DNA of 64,000 bases, taken from assembly GCF_000817775.3 (NCBI RefSeq), contig NZ_JTHE03000079.1, positions 128,528 through 192,527 of the forward strand, given 5' to 3'. A program made the position numbers and the translations under genes. Under the pieces are notes generated by a model. It was given only the letters and a program-made list of their open reading frames with translations, was not told where the DNA came from and made no database searches. Numbering within the stretch: the first letter of the stretch is position 1; the number at the start of each line of letters is the position of its first letter. This DNA is from Lyngbya confervoides BDU141951 (lineage in GTDB: Bacteria > Cyanobacteriota > Cyanobacteriia > Thermosynechococcales > Thermosynechococcaceae). Shown piece after piece: positions 1-7,555 of this stretch.

Positions 1-1800
1 TCAGCCCCTTGTGATCTCGATGCATTCCTCAACCAGGCCGATGGCTATCTGTGTGAACTGAAGGAGGCCCAAATTCGAGACGGACTGCATATTTTTGGCC
101 AATGTCCGCAGGGTCGGCAGCTGCGGGATTTAATTGTCTCCCTGGCTCGTTGTCCTGGCGCCCAGCGGCTTGGGTTAAGGGAAGCGATCGCCCAAGCTTG
201 GTCTGTGGTCCTAGATCCAGGGGATCTGGGCGATCTGCTTTCGCCAGATCAGATCGATCGGTTTCGACAGCAGGGGGTTGAGGCTCCCCTGCGCAATCGC
301 GGGGATGCGGTCGCACACCTAGAGGCAATGGCGGCGACACTGGTGGATCGCCTGCTGCAGGGAGATCCCCTCGAGTCCCTGATCAGCGGTGCGCCGCTGT
401 TTCTCTCTCCCCAGGCCCCCCAGACACAGGGCCTCCGGGAAACCCTACAATGGCTACAAGCGGATTTGATTCCAGCCTTGCGCCAAACCCACGATGAAAT
501 CACGGCGCTGGTGCGTGCCCTGGCCGGAGAATATATTCCCAGCGGTGCTTCTGGTGCTCCGACGCGGGGTCGGCCCGATGTGTTGCCCACCGGACGAAAT
601 TTTTACTCGGTAGATATCCGCGCCCTGCCCACCGAAAGTGCCTGGGATGTTGGGCGAAGGGCAGCGGCGGCGGTAATTGAGCGCTATACCCAGGAGCAGG
701 GGGAATATCCTAAAACCCTCGCCCTCTCGGTCTGGGGAACGGCCACGATGCGGACCGGGGGCGATGACATCGCCCAGGCTCTGGCACTGCTGGGCGTTCA
801 GCCCCTTTGGGATGGCCCCTCGCGCCGGATGGTTGATTTCGAAATTATTCCCCTGACCGTACTGGGGCGTCCGCGGGTGGATGTCACCCTGCGCATCTCT
901 GGCTTTTTCCGCGATGCGTTTCCCAATCTCATTCAGCTCTTTGACCAGGCCGTCCAGGCGGTGGCCCAACTGCAGGAGCCCGAGGATCAAAACCCGCTAG
1001 CGGCCAGGGTGAGCCTGGAAACCCAAACCTGGCTAGCAGAGGGGTTGTCCCTAGAGCAAGCCCAGCTGCGATCGCGCTTTCGAATTTTTGGATCTAAACC
1101 TGGAGCCTACGGGGCGGGACTGCAGGGGCTCATTGAGTCCCAAAATTGGATCAGTGATGGAGATCTGGCTCGGGCGTTTATGACCTGGAGCAGCTACGCC
1201 TACACTGGTCAGGCGGAGAGTCATGCCGCACCCGAGGCCTTGACCCGGCGTCTTGCGGGCCTGGAAATTGTGCTGCACAACCAGGATAACCGTGAGCATG
1301 ATGTACTAGATTCCGACGATTACTACCAGTTTCAAGGAGGACTCACCGCCGCGGTGCGATCGATCCAAGGGCAAAATCCCAAAACCTACTTTGGTGACCA
1401 CTCGCGGCCAGATCGTCCCACCGTGCGATCGCTTTCCGAGGAAATTGCGCGGGTTTACCGCTCTCGGGTGATCAATCCCAAGTGGATTCAGGGGGTCATG
1501 CGCCATGGATATAAAGGAGCCTTTGAAATGGCGGCAACGGTGGACTACCTGTTTGCCTACGATGCCGCAGCCCACTGCGCGGCTGATTTTATGTATGAGG
1601 GCATTGCCCACACCTATCTGCTGGATGAAACGGTGCAGGCCTTTGTGCGTGATTACAATCCCTGGGCACTGCGGGATATGGCCGAGCGGCTCTTGGAAGC
1701 CCACCAGCGAGGACTGTGGTCAGAGGCCAGCCCTGAACGGTTAGAGCAATTACGCAATCTCGTGCTGGAGGCTGAAGGGGTCATTGAGGCCAAACTGTAA
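1..1800 (+). CDS. cobN: Cobaltochelatase subunit CobN, C-terminal part (5' end outside window)
   Basis: The frame is open from the first base, so this is the 3' part of a longer gene; about 599 residues are visible, roughly half of a usual 1200-1300 residue CobN. CobN is the large subunit of the ATP-dependent chelatase that inserts cobalt into hydrogenobyrinate a,c-diamide in cobalamin synthesis; it is homologous to the Mg-chelatase H subunit. The visible part has the conserved C-terminal family blocks, including the LPTGRNFYSVD stretch and the RVINPKWIQGVMRHGYKGA stretch near the end. cobI lies 1.9 kb downstream on the same strand but is separated by two minus-strand protease genes. ChlH is the main alternative; cobalamin context favours CobN, but ChlH/CobN-like paralogues cannot be fully excluded from half a protein. 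Confidence 0.9.
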   Translation, partial: SAPCDLDAFLNQADGYLCELKEAQIRDGLHIFGQCPQGRQLRDLIVSLARCPGAQRLGLREAIAQAWSVVLDPGDLGDLLSPDQIDRFRQQGVEAPLRNRGDAVAHLEAMAATLVDRLLQGDPLESLISGAPLFLSPQAPQTQGLRETLQWLQADLIPALRQTHDEITALVRALAGEYIPSGASGAPTRGRPDVLPTGRNFYSVDIRALPTESAWDVGRRAAAAVIERYTQEQGEYPKTLALSVWGTATMRTGGDDIAQALALLGVQPLWDGPSRRMVDFEIIPLTVLGRPRVDVTLRISGFFRDAFPNLIQLFDQAVQAVAQLQEPEDQNPLAARVSLETQTWLAEGLSLEQAQLRSRFRIFGSKPGAYGAGLQGLIESQNWISDGDLARAFMTWSSYAYTGQAESHAAPEALTRRLAGLEIVLHNQDNREHDVLDSDDYYQFQGGLTAAVRSIQGQNPKTYFGDHSRPDRPTVRSLSEEIARVYRSRVINPKWIQGVMRHGYKGAFEMAATVDYLFAYDAAAHCAADFMYEGIAHTYLLDETVQAFVRDYNPWALRDMAERLLEAHQRGLWSEASPERLEQLRNLVLEAEGVIEAKL

Positions 1801-1867
1801 CCTGGCCCGCACGGCCTGCCCCCCTAGAATGTTGGCTGATGGCTTGACCAATGGCAGGAGACTGGGC

Positions 1868-2791
1868 TTAACCGAGGACGCGCTTCTCCGCTTGCCAATC
1901 TTTAAACAGCTTGAGAACGCTCAAAACCGTCACCGTAAGCCCCAGGACCATTGCCCCCAGAACCACAAGGAGCAAGCCATAGTCCAGGGGGGCCAAAGTC
2001 ACATCCTTGGACTGGTAGAGCACCTGTTGCTGAAGTTGATCAGACCCAAGCAACAGCACCAGTAAGGGCGTGGTGACAATGAAATTGTGCAGGGCGTGGG
2101 TAAATACCGCCCACCAAAATCCATACTTCAGGCGAATATAGGCCAGAAAAAAGCCAAGGGTAACTTGGGGGAGGACTAAAACCGGCGCAAAGGCCCAAGC
2201 CCCCCGATGGTAATTGGTAATGTGGATCAGACCAAACAGGATGGCACTGCCATAAATCAGACCCTTGAGATGTCGAGCATACCAGCGATGGACATGATCC
2301 GTCCTGGTCCGCTGGGCCAGGCGAGCACCGAGACAGAAACTCAACAGAATAATCCCCAAAAGAACGCTCAGGAGAATCCAGGGCGCAGCCTGACCCAAAA
2401 AGAGAGGGCCAGCCAGACTCAGGACCAGGATGAGCGCAATGGAGAGATTGAGGGGAGAATAGCGCAGGGGCAGGCGAAAAATACTTTCCTCAAAGATCGG
2501 AGCAAACACCACCGCCAGAAAGACAAACCCCAGGAGGGGCATATTTTGCAAGATGTCTCGAAACTTATTGTCATCGAGCTTGATCACCGTGCTGCTGAGA
2601 ATCTGGATCACGATCACGATGGGAATCAGCAGGGCGATCGCCAAGGAGTAGAGGCGCATGACATTGCCGAGGATTTGTCGCGGCATCAGTCCTGTCTCGG
2701 GCGCGTATCGAGGCTGGCGCAAAAAGCGGAAGAACTTCCCCAGTAAACTGCGGGTGAGGGGGGGGGAAGGGTTGTGGTGCAGGGATGTCAT
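1868..2791 (-). CDS. CPBP family intramembrane glutamic endopeptidase
   Basis: The 307-residue product is a polytopic membrane protein of the CPBP (CAAX protease and bacteriocin-processing, Abi) family. An EEsiFR motif at about residue 101-106 provides the paired glutamates and arginine. Further downstream are an FGLIHITNY motif and an FTHALHNF motif, giving the expected histidines of motifs 2 and 3. Hydrophobic stretches occur at about 45-70, 85-105, 115-150 and later. The substrate is unknown; family members process prenylated or membrane-bound peptides. The gene converges on cobN (67 bp between stops) and precedes a rhomboid gene in the same orientation. A run of nine G on the plus strand (2758-2766) lies in codons 8-11, a possible slippage point near the start. 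Confidence 0.85.
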   Translation of the reverse strand: MTSLHHNPSPPLTRSLLGKFFRFLRQPRYAPETGLMPRQILGNVMRLYSLAIALLIPIVIVIQILSSTVIKLDDNKFRDILQNMPLLGFVFLAVVFAPIFEESIFRLPLRYSPLNLSIALILVLSLAGPLFLGQAAPWILLSVLLGIILLSFCLGARLAQRTRTDHVHRWYARHLKGLIYGSAILFGLIHITNYHRGAWAFAPVLVLPQVTLGFFLAYIRLKYGFWWAVFTHALHNFIVTTPLLVLLLGSDQLQQQVLYQSKDVTLAPLDYGLLLVVLGAMVLGLTVTVLSVLKLFKDWQAEKRVLG

Positions 2792-2828
2792 AGGGCTCTA
2801 AGCTACCCAGCCAAGCGGGCGCACAGGA

Positions 2829-3425
2829 CTATAGTCGAGATTGCAAGGAAGATTTTCGAGATCGTCCTAGCCAGTAGGCCATTACAATACCGCCCACAAG
2901 CCCAAAAAAGTGGGCTGACCAGGAAATACCACGACCCGAGGGGAAGACTTGCCAAAGGATACTGCCATAAAACAGGCCAACCGCCAATGAGATTAGCGCA
3001 GAGCTGAACCGGCGTTCAAAGAAGCCGCGCAGCAGCAGGAACCCAAAATAGCCAAAAATAATACCGGATGCTCCAACGGTGATCGTCCAACCGGGGCTGA
3101 CCAGCCAGGTTCCGAAGCCGCTAATTAGGGCACAGCCAAGGGTGACGGTCCAAAACCGTTGAGATCCCGAGGCGGCAATGAGTCCCCCAAACATTAAAAA
3201 GGGGGGGGTATTGGCCATAAGATGACTCCAGGAGCTATGGAGCAGGGGAGACACCAGAATACCCATTAGACCATTTACGCTGCGGGGATGAATGCCAAAC
3301 CAATCCAGGCGAATCCAGGGAAAGAACCAGTCCACCAGTTCAATTCCCCACATGAGCGCCGTCAAGATGAACAGGCCATAGAATCGGGACCACAGAGCGG
3401 GAGACCGAGGAAATTTCTCATCCAT
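2829..3425 (-). CDS. Rhomboid family intramembrane serine protease
   Basis: This is a membrane protein of about 198 residues if started at the ATG giving MDEKFPRSP; a longer GTG start at 3512 would add 29 residues without clear membrane or domain content. The rhomboid core is visible: HLMANTPPFLMFGG in the second helix, the serine motif GASGIIFGYFG, and the histidine in SWSAHFFGLVGG. Ser and His form the family's catalytic dyad in the lipid bilayer. The length fits the compact six-helix bacterial form. It lies 38 bp upstream of the CPBP start on the same strand, so the two intramembrane proteases could be co-transcribed. No substrate can be inferred from the neighbours. The exact start is uncertain because neither candidate has a good ribosome-binding site. 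Confidence 0.85.
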   Translation of the reverse strand: MDEKFPRSPALWSRFYGLFILTALMWGIELVDWFFPWIRLDWFGIHPRSVNGLMGILVSPLLHSSWSHLMANTPPFLMFGGLIAASGSQRFWTVTLGCALISGFGTWLVSPGWTITVGASGIIFGYFGFLLLRGFFERRFSSALISLAVGLFYGSILWQVFPSGRGISWSAHFFGLVGGIVMAYWLGRSRKSSLQSRL

Positions 3426-3639
3426 AGGGGGTGTTGCAAGGACCGAAGGGTTGTCGCGGCGGGATACACAGGGCAATCGGAGCGTCGCGAAGAAAGTCCA
3501 TGGCTCGAACACCAGATCTTTATCCCGACCCTCTCCGGCGCAAGAGGGTGCCGTCGACGGAGATCAATCGAATTCGCTCTCCATTTTAATGAGTCTTCCT
3601 GGCGCTTGCTAGTTCTCGCTTCATCTGGAGGCGATCGCC

Positions 3640-3683
3640 GTTGCGTGAGGGCCGATGGTATGGTAGATCCGCCCTCACGCAAC
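3640..3683. promoter_or_regulatory. Perfect 13-bp inverted repeat just upstream of cobI
   Basis: GTTGCGTGAGGGC (3640-3652) and GCCCTCACGCAAC (3671-3683) are exact reverse complements separated by 18 nt. The structure ends 11 nt before the cobI ATG, where it could hide the ribosome-binding region or act as an operator. There is no T-run, so it is not a standard intrinsic terminator. A HIP1 octamer lies directly before it at 3631-3638. Confidence 0.6.
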
Positions 3684-3694
3684 CGACTTGCTAG

Positions 3695-4429
3695 ATGTCT
3701 GCGATATCCCCCCGCCTCGGCCAACTTTACGGGATTAGCGTTGGACCTGGCGATCCTGAACTAATTACCGTCAAAGGTCTCAAGCGCCTGCAAACCTCCC
3801 CGGTGGTTGCCTTTCCCGCTGGGGTGCGAAGCCCTCTGGGGGTGGCCCAACGCATCATTCAGCCCTGGCTACAGCCCCATCAAACCCTGCTGCCTTTGGA
3901 CTTTCCCATGGTTCAAGATGCGCCGCAACTCCAGCGCGCCTGGGATCAGGCGGCCCACAGATCGCTGCCCTATTTACAACAGGGGCAAGATATCGCCTTT
4001 GTGAGTGAAGGGGATGTGAGTTTTTACAGCACCTACACCTATCTAGCTCTCACCCTCAAGGGTCTCTGCCCGGACTTAAAAACAGAGGCAATTCCCGGCG
4101 TTTGCTCTCCCCTGGCCGCGGCGGCAGCCCTGGAGATTCCCCTCACCATCCAGAGCGATCGCCTGGTGGTGCTTCCGGCCCTTTATCAGGGAGAAGATCT
4201 GGCCGCGGCCCTGGAACAAGCAGACGTGCTGGTGTTGATGAAGGTGGGGGCGGTCTATGCTCAAGTTTGGCAACTTCTGCAGCGACTACATTTGCTGGAT
4301 CGCAGCGCCCTGATTGTCCATGCCAGTCAGCCGCAGCAAAAAATCTACCGCGATTTAACCGCCTATGCCCACCTGGCCCCCCCCTATTTCTCATTGATGA
4401 TTGTCCAAGTTAAGGGTGCAAAATTTTAA
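3695..4429 (+). CDS. cobI: Precorrin-2 / cobalt-factor II C20-methyltransferase
   Basis: The 244-residue protein belongs to the tetrapyrrole (corrin/porphyrin) methyltransferase superfamily. It transfers a methyl group from S-adenosylmethionine to C-20 of precorrin-2 or its cobalt form in the ring-contraction branch of cobalamin synthesis. The N-terminal signature YGISVGPGDPELITVKGLK at about residue 12-30 is typical of CobI/CbiL. The central FVSEGDVSFYSTYTYL block and the IPGVCSPLAAAAAL block match the SAM-binding region of the family. Length is normal. It follows a strong inverted repeat and precedes a tldD-like gene by 76 bp. CbiL (anaerobic) versus CobI (aerobic) cannot be decided by sequence alone; the cobN upstream points to a cobaltochelatase of aerobic type. 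Confidence 0.92.
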   Translation: MSAISPRLGQLYGISVGPGDPELITVKGLKRLQTSPVVAFPAGVRSPLGVAQRIIQPWLQPHQTLLPLDFPMVQDAPQLQRAWDQAAHRSLPYLQQGQDIAFVSEGDVSFYSTYTYLALTLKGLCPDLKTEAIPGVCSPLAAAAALEIPLTIQSDRLVVLPALYQGEDLAAALEQADVLVLMKVGAVYAQVWQLLQRLHLLDRSALIVHASQPQQKIYRDLTAYAHLAPPYFSLMIVQVKGAKF

Positions 4430-4505
4430 TGCCCCTGATCTGGTTTGCCGTTGTCGGCTGTCCCTTGACGGTGGACAATAGGGGCTATCCAAAGGGGAAG
4501 TTTGC

Positions 4506-5897
4506 ATGGCACAGGTGCTGGCCAATGCTAAAGCGCAGATTTTAGAGCTGATGCGTCGTTATCGGCATCGAGTTGATTTTCTGTCTATTCGTTTGGAAAA
4601 TTCCCAATCTTCCCAGATTTTACTGCGCGGACAGCAGCCCGAGATGCTCAGCGAAACCAGCGAAGTGGGTGGACAGGTGCGGGCCTGCTACCGCGGGGGC
4701 TGGGGCTTTGTGAGCTTTAACCGTATTGACGCCCTAGCGCCCTACGTGGAAGAGGCGATCGCGGCGGCCCGAATTTTGGGGACTACCCGAACCCGTTTGG
4801 CGGCCGTTGAACCCGTGCAGTTCCATCAGCCCCTCACCATTCCTGGGAAAAATCCCCGAGAGGTTTCCATTGGCCAAAAGCAGATCCTTTGCGATCGCTA
4901 TGCCCAGATCATGCGGGACTATTCCCCGCTCATCACCGGCACGGCGGTGCGCTATGGCGATAGTTTACAGCGGGTCATCCTTATTAACTCCGAGGGAACT
5001 GTGCTCGACCACAGTTGGGTCGATCTGGAGATGCGCTTCGCCGCCACCGCGAGGGATTCGCAATCGGTGCAAACCGGGCGCGAAACCACCGGATCACGCA
5101 GGGGCTACTGCGATCTGGAGCATCTTGATTCCATGGTGAAGCGGGCCGCCCAGCGGGCCGTTAACAGTTTGAGACTGCCCACGGTCAAAGGCGGACTCTA
5201 TCCGATTGTGATCGATCCGGTTCTGACGGGCCTCTTTGTCCATGAAGCCTTTGGCCACCTGTCAGAGGCGGATATGATCTACGAAAATCCCGATTTACTA
5301 GAGGCTATGCCCCTGGGTCACCGCTTTGGCCCACCGGACCTGAATATCTATGATGGGGCGGCTCTCGAAGGCCATCGGGGAAGCTATCTTTACGACGACG
5401 AAGGGGTGCCTGCAACCATCACGCCCCTCATTCAAAACGGAATCCTGGTGGGGCGGCTCCATTCCCGTGAAACGGCGGGTGCTCTGGGGGCAAAGCCCAC
5501 CGGTAATTCCCGCTGCCTGAACTATCACTTTCCGCCACTGGTGCGGATGACCAATACCTGGATTGGCCAGGGAACCACCCCAAGCCATAGTCTGATGGAT
5601 GGGATTCAGGAGGGCCTCTATGCCCGTAATTGGCGCTCCGGTATGACCAATGGAGAAATGTTTACCTTTTCGGCCGGGGAGGCCTGGCGAATTCGCCACG
5701 GCAAGCTGGCGGAGCCGGTGCGCGATGTGACCCTGTCTGGCAACGCCTTTCGGACCTTGGCAAATATTGAGGCCATTGGAGATGATCTGGCCTGGGATGA
5801 GTCGGGCGGCTGTGGCAAGGGGGGACAAGATGGTCTGGCGGTTGGCTGCGGAGGGCCGAGCCTGCGGATTCGCGATGTGATCATTGGGGGAACCTGA
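4506..5897 (+). CDS. tldD: TldD/PmbA family metalloprotease (TldD-type)
   Basis: The 463-residue protein is of TldD type. The zinc-binding HEAFGH motif with downstream glutamate appears in LFVHEAFGHLSEADM at about residue 245, and a later Cys-containing block with GGCGKGGQDGLAVGCGGP near the C-terminus is characteristic of the family. TldD with TldE (PmbA) forms a hetero-dimeric peptidase that degrades unfolded peptides and matures some modified peptides; TldD carries the metal site. No pmbA partner is adjacent here, though in cyanobacteria the two are often unlinked. The start ATG is supported by alignment of the N-terminal helical region. It converges with the TIGR03790-like gene, with short tandem repeats between them. 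Confidence 0.88.
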   Translation: MAQVLANAKAQILELMRRYRHRVDFLSIRLENSQSSQILLRGQQPEMLSETSEVGGQVRACYRGGWGFVSFNRIDALAPYVEEAIAAARILGTTRTRLAAVEPVQFHQPLTIPGKNPREVSIGQKQILCDRYAQIMRDYSPLITGTAVRYGDSLQRVILINSEGTVLDHSWVDLEMRFAATARDSQSVQTGRETTGSRRGYCDLEHLDSMVKRAAQRAVNSLRLPTVKGGLYPIVIDPVLTGLFVHEAFGHLSEADMIYENPDLLEAMPLGHRFGPPDLNIYDGAALEGHRGSYLYDDEGVPATITPLIQNGILVGRLHSRETAGALGAKPTGNSRCLNYHFPPLVRMTNTWIGQGTTPSHSLMDGIQEGLYARNWRSGMTNGEMFTFSAGEAWRIRHGKLAEPVRDVTLSGNAFRTLANIEAIGDDLAWDESGGCGKGGQDGLAVGCGGPSLRIRDVIIGGT

Positions 5898-5905
5898 CGG
5901 GGGGC

Positions 5906-5978
5906 TGGCTCACTGGGATCTTGCTCACTGGGATCTTGCTCACCGGGACTTGCTTACCGGGGCTGGCTCATTGGGTTG
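5906..5978. repeat. Degenerate 15-bp tandem repeat between convergent genes
   Basis: About five copies of a unit like TTGCTCACTGGGATC lie in a row (for example 5906-5920, 5921-5935, 5936-5950, a shorter 5951-5963 and 5964-5978). Copies 1 and 2 differ at one base; later copies drift. The array crosses the stop codon of the minus-strand gene at 5940, so the last codons of that gene come from the repeat. Function unknown; slipped-strand expansion is the likely origin. Confidence 0.7.
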
Positions 5979-7346
5979 CACGGCTTGGGAGGTCAGGAAA
6001 TAAGAGGGGTAGCGGCAGTCTAGAGTCATCTGCACCACCTGGGGATACGCCAGGCTCCAGGGCTGGCCCACTGCGACGCGCGGCTGGTTCTGAGTTGGGG
6101 CACCGTAAAGCTGATAGCGCTGACCCGGTGACAGGCTTGCAAGCCTCACCTGCAGTTGATGGTGCTTGAACACCCGCTTTGCTCCCATGGGTTGAGCCAG
6201 CGGGTCACCCACGAATAAACCTTCCTGGGGCGAGGCCACGGATTTCCAGTAGGCTTCGAGCAGGGTTTCGCCTTGAAAATAGTGGGGAACTAGCACGTTA
6301 GGGTCGGGAAATTTTTGCGGATAGTTACAGGGTTCCACCACAGTTCCATAGCTGCCGGTAACCCCTGCTTCTAGCCAGCGCAGGATGCTCATTTGGGGAC
6401 TGGTCAATAGCTGTCCGCCTAGGGAGGTCAGGTGATCGGCGATCGCACCGGGGAGATAGCGATTGGTCTGCAAGTCCGGCACCCATTTTAAACCCGTGAA
6501 ATAGAACAGAATGTTGCGACGATGGCGCAGGACATCGGTTTTGCGACTGGGCGTTTGCGCGCCTAGAAACTGCACCTGCCAGAGATGGGGGGAGGGCCAC
6601 CGCTGCTTGAGGTAAAAAAACTTGCCAAAGCGGACGCTGCGGGATGCGTCGGTGGTGTGAACCAAAAAGATCTGTCCTGCCGGGAAGGACCGATCGGATC
6701 TAACCCCACGGTCAATGAGATCCTTGACCTGCGCAATATTCCTGCCCGCCAGCATCATGGTGGGGCGAATCCCGTAATCGTGAAAGGGGACATGAGAAGC
6801 AGCCTGGTAGGTGGGAATGGATTGCGGAAGGCGACAAGCCGAGGGGCGCTGGCGCGCACAAAAGTTGGGGTCATAGCCTAGGGCAAAGGCACTGGTGATG
6901 CTCATGCAGTTAACCCGGATGGGTTGGGAAAAACTCAGGGCGATCGCCTCAATTTCAGTTCCCAAGGCCGCTTGCACCTGAGCATAAACCGGGGCAAACT
7001 GGGCCGGGGACAAAGTCTCTTGATCTACCGGCAGATCAATGTGAACCAGATTCTGAGGCGGAATACGGCGCTGGGTCTGATAATAGCGAGCCACCTCAAC
7101 CGACTGGGGATCACGGTCGTTCACCAGCAGGGCTAAATTTTGAGCGCTCCAGGATTCCGGGGGAAGCTGAACCTGCGGCGGCCTTTGGCAGGACTTCGCT
7201 CCCGCCGCGGGAAGGGTCACCTGGAACGGTGGAGGCGGGGGATCTTGATCTGGGACGACCGTGTGATTTCCCCAGAGCAAGATCCCCATCCCGGACACCA
7301 TCAACAGTCCGACCAGCATAAAAATCCAAGGCTTGCGCGTCAACAT
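5940..7346 (-). CDS. TIGR03790 family protein, exported
   Basis: The 468-residue protein starts with a basic residue cluster and a hydrophobic stretch (MLTRKPWIFMLVGLLMVSGMGILL), consistent with a signal peptide or membrane anchor. The following region NLALLVNDRDPQSVEVARYYQTQR with an AIALSFSQPIRV stretch is the hallmark of TIGR03790 proteins, which occur in cyanobacteria and planctomycetes and have no established biochemical role. Conserved blocks continue to about residue 385 (GSYGTVVEPCNYPQKFPDP and GDPLAQP). The C-terminus runs into the tandem repeat at 5906-5978. It diverges from the exported protein gene that starts at 7556. Family assignment is by memory of the N-terminal pattern, and function is unknown. 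Confidence 0.8.
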   Translation of the reverse strand: MLTRKPWIFMLVGLLMVSGMGILLWGNHTVVPDQDPPPPPFQVTLPAAGAKSCQRPPQVQLPPESWSAQNLALLVNDRDPQSVEVARYYQTQRRIPPQNLVHIDLPVDQETLSPAQFAPVYAQVQAALGTEIEAIALSFSQPIRVNCMSITSAFALGYDPNFCARQRPSACRLPQSIPTYQAASHVPFHDYGIRPTMMLAGRNIAQVKDLIDRGVRSDRSFPAGQIFLVHTTDASRSVRFGKFFYLKQRWPSPHLWQVQFLGAQTPSRKTDVLRHRRNILFYFTGLKWVPDLQTNRYLPGAIADHLTSLGGQLLTSPQMSILRWLEAGVTGSYGTVVEPCNYPQKFPDPNVLVPHYFQGETLLEAYWKSVASPQEGLFVGDPLAQPMGAKRVFKHHQLQVRLASLSPGQRYQLYGAPTQNQPRVAVGQPWSLAYPQVVQMTLDCRYPSYFLTSQAVQPNEPAPVSKSR

Positions 7347-7555
7347 CGCAGTATCAATTCGTCAGGGTTTCTTGGGATCGATTGATCCCATCGATCATGA
7401 CAAATCCCTGGAGGATTTTTCCTGATGCCATCGGGGGAGATGCCTTTGGGCGGGTGGGGTTATGGGTTGGTTTCAAAATTTGCAACCCAGCGATGGGCGG
7501 CCTTATCTCTGGATACAGTGGGGGCAGTTGCACTCAAGGAGAACTTGAAAGGGCC

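Noticed and set aside
2207-2746. Long plus-strand frame opposite the CPBP gene
   Set aside because: It lies wholly within the minus-strand CPBP gene, has no recognisable domain and its charged, Gln-rich composition is that of an antisense frame.
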